A stretch of DNA of 64,000 nucleotides, taken from NCBI GenBank assembly GCA_035635575.1, contig DASQAV010000031.1, positions 7,547 to 71,546 on the forward strand, in the 5' to 3' direction. The notes below the pieces were generated by a model that did not search any database, was not told where the DNA came from, and saw only the letters and a program-made list of their open reading frames with translations. The first letter of the stretch is position 1. Each line of letters opens with the position of its first letter. The DNA is from WS-7 sp035635575 (GTDB lineage Bacteria > Eisenbacteria > RBG-16-71-46 > SZUA-252). Of this stretch, positions 28,080 through 37,500 are shown in pieces. A program made the translations under genes and the position numbers.

Positions 28080-28880
28080 ATGAACGGCGCTCGAACGATT
28101 TTCCGGATCCCGAATCTGATCCTCGCGCTCTCCGTGGTTACGACCCTCGGGCTGATCGCCCTTGCCGGTTGCAGCGACAGCAACAACCCGGCGAATCCCG
28201 GAGGCGGCGGAGCGAGCACCTCCAGCTTCACCGGGATCTTCTCGAGCCCCGCCCAAAGCGGAAAGTTGAGCGTCACCATCAACACGACGAGCCTGGCGGG
28301 CCGGGGCATCATCAAGCGGGCCGGCAGAGGGATCGTCACGTGCAGCGGCACGGCCGACTTCGGCGCCTCGACCATCAATATTGCCGGCACCTACGATACG
28401 AGCATCGATGGGTTCACGCTGACCGGAGGCGGCTACACGTTTGACGGGACCTATCAGATCGCACAGGGGAAGCCGACGCTCCAGGGCTTCTGGGACGGCC
28501 CCGGCGGCGCCGGCGGCGACTTCACCTGCTACATCGGGAACAACACCACCGTCACCGTCTACTGCGGCAGGTACCACTCCAACGCGGCCGATGGGGACTC
28601 GATGGGGAACTGGACCTTCGGGGTCGTGGATACCTTGCTGGCGGGGTACGCCTTCGGCGATTCGTCGAACGCGAACAGCGGGATCTTCTTCGAGGGCAAG
28701 GTATCGGCCACCGGAAATCCCCGCATCATCAACATCAACTACAGCCCCAGCCAGTACACGCTGGTGGCGCCTGGAACGATCGATACGACCGGAGTCGACG
28801 CGGTGAACGGGGCGTTCACGCTCACTCCCACCGTCGGGAGCGGAGTCAGCGGCACCTATATGGGATCGCTCTGTCCCTAG
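28080..28880 (+). CDS. Lipoprotein of unknown function
   Basis: A 266-residue predicted lipoprotein. The ATG at 28080 has an excellent AGGAGG site 5 nt upstream. The signal peptide ends in the lipobox 'LAGC', after which a Ser/Gly-rich linker ('SDSNNPANPGGGGASTSS') leads to an all-beta domain of about 230 residues rich in Gly, Thr and Asn. I do not recognise the family. The beta domain has paired 'FTGIFSS...GKLSVTI' and 'GTYDTSIDGFTLTGGGYTF' repeats like those of bacterial carbohydrate-handling or adhesive lipoproteins, but that comparison is loose. It is transcribed from its own promoter; a hairpin inside the start of the next gene may end the transcript. Confidence 0.75.
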   Translation: MNGARTIFRIPNLILALSVVTTLGLIALAGCSDSNNPANPGGGGASTSSFTGIFSSPAQSGKLSVTINTTSLAGRGIIKRAGRGIVTCSGTADFGASTINIAGTYDTSIDGFTLTGGGYTFDGTYQIAQGKPTLQGFWDGPGGAGGDFTCYIGNNTTVTVYCGRYHSNAADGDSMGNWTFGVVDTLLAGYAFGDSSNANSGIFFEGKVSATGNPRIININYSPSQYTLVAPGTIDTTGVDAVNGAFTLTPTVGSGVSGTYMGSLCP

Positions 28881-28907
28881 ACGCACCGCGGGAGAGCGGC
28901 GCACACC

Positions 28908-30758
28908 ATGGTGAAGACGAAGAGGGCCCGATCGGTTCGGTCGCGGCCCTCTCGCCTTTCTCCCGCCGCGTCCTCCCCGGCCCGGCGCATTCTCTGGCTC
29001 CTTCCGGTGGGGATCGCGCTCGTGACCGCCCTGGCCTTCCTGCCCACCACCCGGTACGAGTTCACGGACTGGGACGACACGGGCTACGTCACCGAGAATT
29101 CGATGATCCGCGACTCGTCGCCCTCCGGTATCGGCGCTCTCTTCAAGACGTTCGTCGAAGGCAATTACCATCCCCTCACGATGGTCTCCCTTGCCGTGGA
29201 CTACCGGCTCTGGAAGCTGAACCCCAAGGGCTACCACCTCACGAACGTCGTGCTGCACGTGCTCGCGACGACCGCCGTATTCGCGTTCGTCCTGCTCCTC
29301 ACCGGGTCGGCGGAGCTCTCCGCGATCACGTCCCTCTTCTTTGGAATTCATCCGCTCCACGTCGAATCGGTCGCCTGGGTCTCCGGAAGAAAGGACTGCC
29401 TGTATGCGCTGTTCTACATGCTCTCCTGCATCGCCTATCTGCTCTGGCTAAGGAAGCGCGGCCCGGGGCCTCTTCTCTACGCGGCCATGCTGCTCTGCTT
29501 CGTGCTCTCCGTTCTCTCCAAGGGAATGGCGGTCACGCTTCCGGTGGCGCTCCTCGCCATGGATCTGTACCTGAAGCGCGGGTGGAGTCCGAAGCTTCTG
29601 CTGGAGAAGGCGCCCCTGTTTCTGATCGCGATCCTCTTTGGCTATCTCTCCATCGTGGCGCAGACGCGGCAGGGCGCCATTCAGGATCTGGCCTCGTATC
29701 CCTTTCACGAGCGGATTCTCTTCGCCTGTTACGGGATCGCGGCGTACCTGGTCCGCGCCGTAGCACCGGTCGGGCTCTCGGCCTTCTATCCCTATCCTCT
29801 GAGGACTGGGGGAGGATTGCCGATGATCTACTCCCTGGCCCCCCTCGGGGTGCTCGTTCTGGGCGCGGGAATCGCCTGGCTGGCGAGGAAGGACCGGGTG
29901 GTGCTCTTCGGAGCGCTCTTCTTCCTCATCCATGTTGCCCTCGTCCTTCAGCTCTTCCCGGTGGGGAGTGCCGTGATCGCGGATCGCTACACCTATCTCT
30001 CCTTCGTGGGCGTGGGGCTCATCCTCGCTGGCGCATGCCGGCTGCTCGCCAGGGCGCTCCCGGCTCGGCTCGGGAGGACCGCGCTCCGGGCCGTGCTCGT
30101 GGCGGCGTTCAGTCTCGCCTTCTTCGCCACGCGCGCCCGCTCCGAGATCTGGAGGAACAACATCACCCTGTGGACGGACGTGCTGAGCCACTATCCGACC
30201 CTTCCGCTGGGCTACACCAAACGCGCGCGGACCTACATGCAGCAGGGAGACAATGAACGCGCGCGCGCGGACGTCGAGAAGGCGGTCGCGCTGACTCCCA
30301 ACGATGATCGGGCGCTGACCATGCGGGGTACCCTTCGGTTCCTTCAGGGGGACAATGCCGGTGCCCTGGCGGATCTCCGGAAGAGTGTGGCCATCAAATC
30401 GGACGAACCGGTGGCGTGGAACAGCCTCGGCGCGGTGCATCTCACCCTCGGAGTTCGCGACAGCGCTCAGGCGGACTTCACGCGCGCGATCGAGGGGAAT
30501 CCTTCCTTCGCGGAGGCCTACCTGAACCGGGCGCTCGCGCGCGCGGCGTCACCCGCGAAGGCCCTGCCGGACTTCGACGCGGCGATCCGGTTCCGGCCCG
30601 GTAACGCGAGGGCGTACGTCTGGAGGAGCGAGACCCGGATACGGTTGGGAGATGCGGCGGGCGCGCTCCAAGACGCGCGACAGGCTCAGGCGCTGGGGTA
30701 TCCGGTGGACCCTACGTACCTCGAGATCCTGACGCGACGAGCCGTGGGAGCGCCCTGA
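28908..30758 (+). CDS. TMTC-like GT-C membrane glycosyltransferase with C-terminal TPRs
   Basis: A 616-residue protein: about ten membrane helices followed by three to four tetratricopeptide repeats (about 430-600). The hydrophobic part has the bacterial/TMTC O-mannosyltransferase hallmarks: 'FTDWDD' (D54 and D56-D57 in the first loop), 'NYHPLT' (87-91) and 'HPLHVESVAWVSGRKD'. By homology to TMTC proteins it would use a lipid-phosphate sugar to glycosylate exported protein, with the TPRs holding the acceptor. The start is ATG 28908 with a weak GGGAG; a stem-loop sits within the first 15 codons. The gene lies 27 nt after the lipoprotein stop. A related plan (membrane helices plus TPRs) is seen at 54307-56259. 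Confidence 0.85.
   Translation: MVKTKRARSVRSRPSRLSPAASSPARRILWLLPVGIALVTALAFLPTTRYEFTDWDDTGYVTENSMIRDSSPSGIGALFKTFVEGNYHPLTMVSLAVDYRLWKLNPKGYHLTNVVLHVLATTAVFAFVLLLTGSAELSAITSLFFGIHPLHVESVAWVSGRKDCLYALFYMLSCIAYLLWLRKRGPGPLLYAAMLLCFVLSVLSKGMAVTLPVALLAMDLYLKRGWSPKLLLEKAPLFLIAILFGYLSIVAQTRQGAIQDLASYPFHERILFACYGIAAYLVRAVAPVGLSAFYPYPLRTGGGLPMIYSLAPLGVLVLGAGIAWLARKDRVVLFGALFFLIHVALVLQLFPVGSAVIADRYTYLSFVGVGLILAGACRLLARALPARLGRTALRAVLVAAFSLAFFATRARSEIWRNNITLWTDVLSHYPTLPLGYTKRARTYMQQGDNERARADVEKAVALTPNDDRALTMRGTLRFLQGDNAGALADLRKSVAIKSDEPVAWNSLGAVHLTLGVRDSAQADFTRAIEGNPSFAEAYLNRALARAASPAKALPDFDAAIRFRPGNARAYVWRSETRIRLGDAAGALQDARQAQALGYPVDPTYLEILTRRAVGAP
28921..28960 (+). terminator. Possible terminator or attenuator hairpin inside a coding start
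   Basis: AGAGGGCC (28921-28928) and GGCCCTCT (28945-28952) form a perfect 8-bp stem with a 16-nt loop, followed by CGCCTTTCTC. It lies 41 bases after the lipoprotein stop but within codons 5-15 of the TMTC-like gene, so it may end the lipoprotein transcript or dampen expression of the next gene. Confidence 0.4.
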
Positions 30759-30786
30759 GCCACGACCCGGGAGCGCGCTGAGGGAA

Positions 30787-32145
30787 CTACTTCGAAGAGG
30801 TTGCGGTCTTCTTGGGCGTGGCGGTGCCGGAAGCCGTGCGCTTCGATTTCTTGGCCCCGGTCCTGCGCTTTGAGACGTTCGAAACCTTCGCGGCGGTGGG
30901 CGCCGCGGTGGTCGTGCGCTGCACGGCCGGCCGCGGCGCGTCGGGGTCCAGAGCCGACGTGCGGCCGCTCGCTCGCGCGAAGGCTCCCAGATCCAGCGCT
31001 CCCCCTACCGCCCGTGCCTTCGATTTCGCTCCCTCCACGTATTCCTCCCTCGGCATGAGATCGAATCCCGTGGCGGACACGCCGGGCGGGATCCCGCGGC
31101 CCAGGATCGCGTCCGGGGAGTCCGGGGTGAGATGGAAATCGTATCGGCCCGGATCCGCGAACCGAGGGGCGTTCCGGAGAGAGCCCTCGATGTAATTGCT
31201 CGCGGCGCTCACGTCTCCCCCATCCCAGGGTGTGCCCGGCCCGTAGAAGATGTTGTTCACGATCCGCACCTTCGCCGGACGGCGGCAGTGGATGAACGCG
31301 CCGTCCGGACGCCCGTCGTTCACGAACGTGTTGTTGATGATGTAGATTTCTCCCAGATCGTTCTTGTCGCTCTCGGCGCCGTAGGAGACCACGTCGTAGT
31401 TCTCCGACAAGGGTCCCTGCTCGATTACATTCCCGATGATGTAGGTCCGGCCGCAGTCCGGCACGTCGATCGCGTAGCTTCCGGTGCCGTCCTCCTCGTC
31501 CGCGATCTTGTTGTAGAGGATGTAGTTGATGATCCCGCGCGTCTTGATGTTGTGGCCCACGGCGGTCCGGTGCGTGTACGTGTTCCGGATCGTGACCTGG
31601 GGACCCCACACATAGATGTTGTGGGTCTGGCCATCCCCGGCCCCGTTCCGATCGAAGACGCAGCCATCGATCACGACCTGGTCCGCGTCCCCCAGGATGC
31701 CGTTCTCGTTGTGGTGGAAATAGCAATTCCGCAGTGTCACCGTTCCCTTGGCGTGAAGACGAATCCCGGCGCCGTTCCGATCCGGCACGCGGGCCCCGGA
31801 GAACTCGATGTTCTCGGCCGTGAAGTTCCTTCCCTCGACGACCCAGATCCCTTTTCCCTCCGAGCTCGCTCCGTCGGCACGGAGCCGGGCGCGGCCGTCC
31901 GGTGCCCAGATCACGAGGTCGTTCTGGGTCCACTTCGCCACGTCGCCCGAATAGTCCCCTCCATCGAGGAGGATGATGTCCCCGTCACGCGCCACGACCG
32001 CGACGTCCGAGATGCGCTTGTAGTTGCGCTCTGGGCCGACGCGAAGCGTCGCGGCGGACGCGGAGGAGCCCAGCCAGGCGAGGAGGAGCAGGGGCATCAA
32101 CGAAAGGGCGGAGGTTCCATGGAGAGATCGAGCGATGGCGGACAA
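30787..32145 (-). CDS. Secreted right-handed parallel beta-helix protein
   Basis: A 452-residue exported protein starting with TTG (32145), which has AGGGGGT 6 nt upstream; the next ATG would cut into the signal peptide (to 'SSASAAT'). The body is a right-handed beta-helix of the pectate-lyase/NosD type with regular turns such as 'NGAGIRLHAKGTVTLRNCYF', 'DQVVIDGCVFDRNGAG' and 'GEIYIINNTFVND'. About 80 C-terminal residues are Ala/Lys/Thr/Arg-rich and disordered ('KKSKRTASGTATPKKTATSSK'), a very basic tail that could bind surface polyanions. It probably binds or cleaves polysaccharide; catalytic residues cannot be assigned. It lies 99 nt downstream of the glycosyltransferase/deacetylase gene and may be co-transcribed with it. 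Confidence 0.82.
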   Translation of the reverse strand: MSAIARSLHGTSALSLMPLLLLAWLGSSASAATLRVGPERNYKRISDVAVVARDGDIILLDGGDYSGDVAKWTQNDLVIWAPDGRARLRADGASSEGKGIWVVEGRNFTAENIEFSGARVPDRNGAGIRLHAKGTVTLRNCYFHHNENGILGDADQVVIDGCVFDRNGAGDGQTHNIYVWGPQVTIRNTYTHRTAVGHNIKTRGIINYILYNKIADEEDGTGSYAIDVPDCGRTYIIGNVIEQGPLSENYDVVSYGAESDKNDLGEIYIINNTFVNDGRPDGAFIHCRRPAKVRIVNNIFYGPGTPWDGGDVSAASNYIEGSLRNAPRFADPGRYDFHLTPDSPDAILGRGIPPGVSATGFDLMPREEYVEGAKSKARAVGGALDLGAFARASGRTSALDPDAPRPAVQRTTTAAPTAAKVSNVSKRRTGAKKSKRTASGTATPKKTATSSK

Positions 32146-32244
32146 GATGCAACCCCCTGACGATCGATGGCGAAAACGGTCGCGGCTCAGCCCATCAAGC
32201 TTAGACCAGGATGGGGTCCCGGTTGTACCACCACAATCGTGGAG

Positions 32245-33741
32245 CTAGATCTTTTCCTCACGGAAGGCCGGGGGCAGGGGGCCGCTCAGTGATTCCGGGA
32301 CTTGGAGGAGCTGGGGAAGGGTCACGAAGGTATAGCCCATCGCCCGAAGCCGGTGAATGATCTCGGGCAGGGCGTCGATCGTGGCTTCACGATAGCGACC
32401 CTGCGCCTCGTGGAGCCCGTCGTGGAGCAGGATGATCGTCCCGGGATGAGCCCGCGCGACGGCCCGGTCGGCTACCTGCTTCGAGGTCATGCGGTTCCAG
32501 TCGCCGGGAGCGTCGTCCCAGGTCACGGCCACCAGGGAGTCTTGACGGAGGAGTCCCATCAGCCAGGGGGAGCGGATTCCCTGCGGGGGCCGGAACAGCC
32601 TCGGATAGACACCGGTGGCGTCGTGGATGGCGTTCTCCGCTCGTCTCAAATCCAGGCTCTGGCGGCGCGCGTCTTGTAATGCGAAGCCGAAGTGGTGCGA
32701 ATCGGAATGGTTGCCGATTGCGTGCCCGTCGCGGGAGATCCGCCGCGCGATCAGGGGATAGCGTCGGACGTTCTCTCCCACCAGGAAGAAGGTCGCCGGG
32801 ACGCCTTCACGGCGCAGGATGGAGAGCACGCTCGAGGTGGAGGGCTCGTCCGGCCCGTCATCGAACGTGAGCGCGACGACGCGCCGCTTGGTGACGCCCG
32901 TCCAGTACGTCTTGCCGAATGCGTTGGACCAGGGCGTGAAGGTCTCGTAGCCGCAGAGAACCGTGAGCATCGCGAGGGAGAACGCTACCAGGCCCGCTCT
33001 CGCCGGCCTCCATCCGGTGGCCCGGGGTGCGTCGTCGCGGATGTCCGGGAACGCGCGCCAGAGCGGTCGCCGCAGCGTCTTGAAGCAGAGGAAATTGGAC
33101 GCGAAGATGAAGGAGCTCCGGAGGAGGGAGCGGTTCCATCGCCGCGACGAGGTGGTCACGGACAGATCCTCGAGGAGCACGACCTTCCCGAACTTCCGCA
33201 GCCGCTCCGAGAGCTCCGTGTCCGTCTGGAGATTGAATCGCGGGCACCACCCGCCGGCCTCGAGGAACACCCGGCGCCTCACGGAGAAATTCGCGCCCCA
33301 GAGGTGCGGCCCCGCGGGGTTCCTCCGGTCGATGCGGTTGATGAGGGGAAGAAGGCCTCGCGTCAGGAGCTTCGCGAAGAAGCCGGGATCGCGGAACACG
33401 ATGTCGCCCCCCACCGCGACGATGTCGGGACGCTCCTCGTACACGCCGGCGATTCTCGAGATCCAGTTCGGGGGCACGACGGTGTCCGCGTCCGTCGTCG
33501 CGACGACGTCCCCTTTTGCCTCGAGAAAGCCGCGGGCGAGGGCGTTGGCGTATCCGCGCCGGGGCTCCTCCACGACGTGAAATCCGCGCGCGCGCGCCAG
33601 AGCGGCGGTCTGGTCCGTGCTCCCGTTGTCGACGACGATGATCTCGAAGGCCGGAACCTCCTGGGCTTCGAGCGAGCGCAGGCAGGCGGGAAGCAGAAGC
33701 TCCTCGTTGTACGCGGGAACGACGACGGATATCCGGATCAT
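32245..33741 (-). CDS. GT2 glycosyltransferase fused to a polysaccharide deacetylase (NodB/CE4)
   Basis: A 498-residue bifunctional protein. The ATG at 33741 (GAGGG 4 nt upstream) begins the GT2 domain at once: 'MIRISVVVPAYNEE', then 'DNGSTDQT', the DxD-type 'TTDADT', and 'ANFSVRR' and 'TDTELSERL' in the acceptor half (about 1-235). A membrane helix lies near 258-278. The C-terminal 215 residues are a CE4 deacetylase with all five NodB motifs: 'TFDDGPD', 'HSDSHH' (zinc histidines), 'RPPQGIRS', 'WDDAPGDW' and 'ILLHDG'. GT2 and CE4 often work together on beta-1,6-GlcNAc polymers (PgaC/PgaB) or chitooligosaccharides (NodC/NodB) but are usually separate genes. This arrangement predicts synthesis and de-N-acetylation of an amino-sugar glycan. 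Confidence 0.93.
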   Translation of the reverse strand: MIRISVVVPAYNEELLLPACLRSLEAQEVPAFEIIVVDNGSTDQTAALARARGFHVVEEPRRGYANALARGFLEAKGDVVATTDADTVVPPNWISRIAGVYEERPDIVAVGGDIVFRDPGFFAKLLTRGLLPLINRIDRRNPAGPHLWGANFSVRRRVFLEAGGWCPRFNLQTDTELSERLRKFGKVVLLEDLSVTTSSRRWNRSLLRSSFIFASNFLCFKTLRRPLWRAFPDIRDDAPRATGWRPARAGLVAFSLAMLTVLCGYETFTPWSNAFGKTYWTGVTKRRVVALTFDDGPDEPSTSSVLSILRREGVPATFFLVGENVRRYPLIARRISRDGHAIGNHSDSHHFGFALQDARRQSLDLRRAENAIHDATGVYPRLFRPPQGIRSPWLMGLLRQDSLVAVTWDDAPGDWNRMTSKQVADRAVARAHPGTIILLHDGLHEAQGRYREATIDALPEIIHRLRAMGYTFVTLPQLLQVPESLSGPLPPAFREEKI

Positions 33742-33949
33742 ATTCCCTCGGGCGAAACGCCTTCGTTCCGCGGATGGCTCCATACACCTCAGGCCCATCG
33801 AACACGCGAAGGCGGGAGTGTGTTCCCCGGCCACTGAACGCCCCCTTAACGCTTTCGGTCCGCGGGCTCCGCGCCGCGTTTTCGGGCTCCCTGCATGGCG
33901 TACGCTTGTGCGTGGTCGAAAGGATACCCCTGTCGAAAGGAGAACCGCC

Positions 33950-34333
33950 ATGAATCGTTCCAAGCAGTCCCTCGTGCTCCTCCTCGTCACCGCTTTCGCC
34001 ATCGTGCTCTCCCATCCGGCGATGGCCGCCACGAAGCATCATCCGCGCGCTACTCGCCCCAAGATTTCGCTCAAGCAGGCACGCACCACGGCGCTGGCCA
34101 AGGTGCCGGGCGGCAAGGTCGCGAAGCATGAGCTGGAGCGCGAGAACGGAAAGCTCATCTACTCGTTCGACATCCGGGTCCCGAAGCAATCCGGGGTCGA
34201 GGAAGTGCAGGTCGACGCGATGACCGGCGAGGTGGTGTCGCAGACGCATGAGAGCGCCGTGAAGGAGCGGAAGGAGGCGCATCAGGAGCAGACGGAGAGC
34301 CGGAAGGACAGTTTGGGTACGCCCGGCCACTGA
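33950..34333 (+). CDS. Small secreted PepSY domain protein
   Basis: A 127-residue exported protein with an AAGGAG site 7 nt before the ATG at 33950 and a signal peptide ending 'SHPAMAA'. The mature part is one PepSY domain: 'ISLKQARTTALAKVPGGKVAKHELE' split over two strands, then 'YSFDIRVP', 'VEEVQVDAMTGEVVSQTHES'. PepSY domains bind peptides or inhibit proteases in the envelope. The last 25 residues are charged and probably disordered. It is divergent from the GT2-NodB gene with 208 bp between. The 230 bp after it hold only GC-rich inverted repeats without a T-run and no gene. Confidence 0.85.
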   Translation: MNRSKQSLVLLLVTAFAIVLSHPAMAATKHHPRATRPKISLKQARTTALAKVPGGKVAKHELERENGKLIYSFDIRVPKQSGVEEVQVDAMTGEVVSQTHESAVKERKEAHQEQTESRKDSLGTPGH

Positions 34334-34563
34334 CCGGGGAAGCATCGGCGGGAGCCGGCCGAGCCCCGGCCGGGACGCGGCCGCGCTCCTACCCATGAGC
34401 ATTCCTCATCGCCCAGGCCGTGCCCTTCGTTGCAGTCCCCGCAGTCCCCCCGGCCGCTCCCCGAAGATCCCCATCCCCCCACGAATACGCCCGACCCGAT
34501 CGGCGGATCGCGGAGTATGCTAGCGGCATTCCCAAGATCGCTCACTCCCGGCCCGAGGACCCC

Positions 34564-37500
34564 GTGGATCTCACCGTAGGAACCGCCATCTCGCGCTACC
34601 GCATCGCGGAGCGCCTCGGCACCGGAGGCATGGGGGTCGTCTACCGCGCGCGCGACGAGCGCCTGGGGCGGGACGTGGCCCTGAAGCTCCTCTCCGTCGG
34701 CGCCCTGGATTCGGGGTCGGCGCGACAGCGGTTCGTCCGCGAGGCCCAGCTGGCCGCCACGCTCAATCATCCCCACATCGTCACGATCTACGAAGTGGAA
34801 GAGGCCGACGGATATCACTTCATCGCCATGGAGTTCGTGGAGGGCGAGACCCTCCGCGCCCGGCTCATGCGCGGGCCGCTGGAGCTCCCCGATCTGATCC
34901 GGATCGGCGCCGACGTCGCGAATGCCCTCGACGCGGCCCATTCCCTCGGACTGATTCACCGCGACATCAAGCCCGCGAACATCCTGCTCACGCGCGCCGG
35001 ACGAGCCAAGGTCGCGGACTTCGGGCTGGCGAAGCGCATCGAGGGCGCGGGGGAAGGCTCGAGCCCCAACGCCATGGCGCCGGCCGCGACGGTCAGCGAT
35101 CTGACCCAGGCGGGCGCGGTCGCCGGCACCGTCTCCTACATGTCCCCCGAGCAGACGCGCGGGGACGTGCTGGATTCACGATCCGATCTCTTCTCGCTGG
35201 GGGTCGTGCTCTACGAGGCGGCGACGGGCCGCTTGCCCTTCGAAGGGCCGAGCGCTTTCGCCGTGATTCACGAGATCGCGCTCGTCGAGCCTCCATCGCC
35301 GAGCCGCGTCCGGCCCGGCCTCGCCCGCGAGCTCGACTCGATCGTGCTCCGCGCGATGGCGAAGGACCGGGAGCGGCGCTACGCCCGCGGCGCCGAGATG
35401 GCGTCGGCCCTCCGCTCCATCGCGCAAGGCGCTCCGGTCGCCGTGCAGCCGCCCGGTGGTGCGGAGGCCGTCGCGCGCGTGCCGCACAACCTGCCGCTCT
35501 CCCTCACGAGCTTCGTGGGACGCCAGGGAGAGATGGAGGAAGTGGCCCGCCTTCTCGGGACCGCGCGCCTCGTGACGCTGCTCGGGTCGGGTGGATGCGG
35601 GAAGACCCGGCTCGCGATCCAGATCGCCCGGAACACTCTGGAGAAATATCCCGACGGAGTCTGGCTGGTGGAGCTGGCATCGCTCTCCGACCCTTCGCTG
35701 GCCGCCGCGAGCGTGGCGCTGGCGCTGGGGCTGCGCGAGGAGTCGGGACGTCCGGTCGTCGAGACCATCGCGGAGCACCTCGCGGGGCGCTCGGCCCTTC
35801 TGGTTCTGGACAACTGCGAGCACATCACTCCCACGTGCGCGGCCCTTGCGCACACGCTCCTTGCGGCGGCCCCCGCGCTTCGCATTCTCGCCACGAGCCG
35901 GCAGGCGCTGGGAGTGGCGGGAGAGACGCTGTGGCGGATTCCGTCCCTCAGCGTTCCCGATCCCGCATCCACGCCGCAGCCGCGCCAGGTCGTGAACCGC
36001 TACGAATCGGTGCGCCTCTTCCTGGACCGCGCGGGAGCGGTGCAGCCCACGTTCACGCTGACGGACCAGAACGCGTGGACCGTGGCGCAGATCTGCGGGC
36101 GGCTGGACGGAATCCCGCTCGCGATCGAGCTTGCCGCGGCCCGCGTCAAGGTCCTGCCCGTGGCGCAGATCCTGTCCAGGCTCGAGGATCGGTTCCGCCT
36201 CCTGACTTCGGGAGGCTCCGCGGCGCTGCAGCGGCAGCAGACGCTCCGTGCCGCGGTGGACTGGAGCTACGAGCTCCTCGAGCCCAAGGAGCAGCAGCTC
36301 TTCCAGCGGATCAGCGTCTTCGCGGGAGGGCTCTTTCTCGAGGCGGCGGAGTCCGTCTGCTCCGGCGATGGAATCGGCGAGGAGGAGATCCTGGACCTCC
36401 TGGAGCATCTGGTCGACAAGTCGCTCCTGACTCCGGAGGAGGGATCGGAGGGCACGGCGCGCTACCGCCTGCTCGAGACGCTGCGCGCGTACGGGAAGGA
36501 GCGCCTCCATCACGCTTCGGGATGGGAGGTCTACGTCGGTCGTCACGCGGAGTTCTATCGCGCGCTCGCGGAGCGCGCGGCGCCCGAGCTGGTGGGAGCG
36601 GAGCAGGCCTCGTGGCTCAACCGGCTCCAGGAGGAGCACGACAACCTTCGCCAGGCCATCGAGACGGCGCACGAGAAGGAGGAGTCCCCAAGCGCCCTCT
36701 CGATGAGCGCCAGTCTCTGGCGCTTCTGGTGGACGCGCGGCCTCTGGCAGGAAGGAAACCGCCGCATCTCCCGGGCGCTCGAGCTCGCGGGGGACCGCCG
36801 CGATCCGACGCGCGTGAGCGCCCTGCACGGAAGCGCGGTGCTGGCGCGGTGTCTCGGCGACTACGCGACGGCGCACGATCGGATCGAGGCCTGCATCTCG
36901 ATCGCGCGCGAGACCGGCGACCGGGAAGGGCTCGCCTGGTCGCTGAAGGAGCTCGGCAATGTTGCCTACGTGAAGGGAGACCACGACGCCGCGATGACCG
37001 CGTACGAGGAGAGCCTGATCCACTGCCGCGCCATCGATGACCGCCACGGAATCGCCGGGGTGCTTCATAACCTGGGAAGCGTGGCTCTGGGACAGGAGGA
37101 CTACGCGCGCGCCCGCCAGCTCTACGAGGAATCGCTCATGCTCGAGCGCGAGCTGGGGGACCGGACCGGCGAGGCGATCACGCTGAACGGCCTCGGCACG
37201 TCGGCGCGATTCCAGGGAGACGATGCCGCGGCCCTCTCCTATCACGAGCAGGGTCTTTCCCTGCAGCGCGAGCTCGGCGAGCGCTCGGGGATCGCCTACT
37301 CGCTGGGAGAGCTGGGGCTCCTCGCCGCGAACGCGCACGATTTCCGCCGCGGCAGGACGTATCTGGTCGAGAGTCTGGTCATCCTGCGTGAGATGGGGGA
37401 TCGTCAGGGAATCGCGGATGGCCTGGAGCGCTGCGCCGCGCTCGAGTTCCGCCAGAATCTTCCCGAGCGCGCGCTCGTGCTCTACGGCGCATCGCGCGCG

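Noticed and set aside
34340..34400. GC-rich inverted repeats after the PepSY gene
   Set aside because: Several short alternatives pair equally well and no T-run follows; expected by chance at this base composition.
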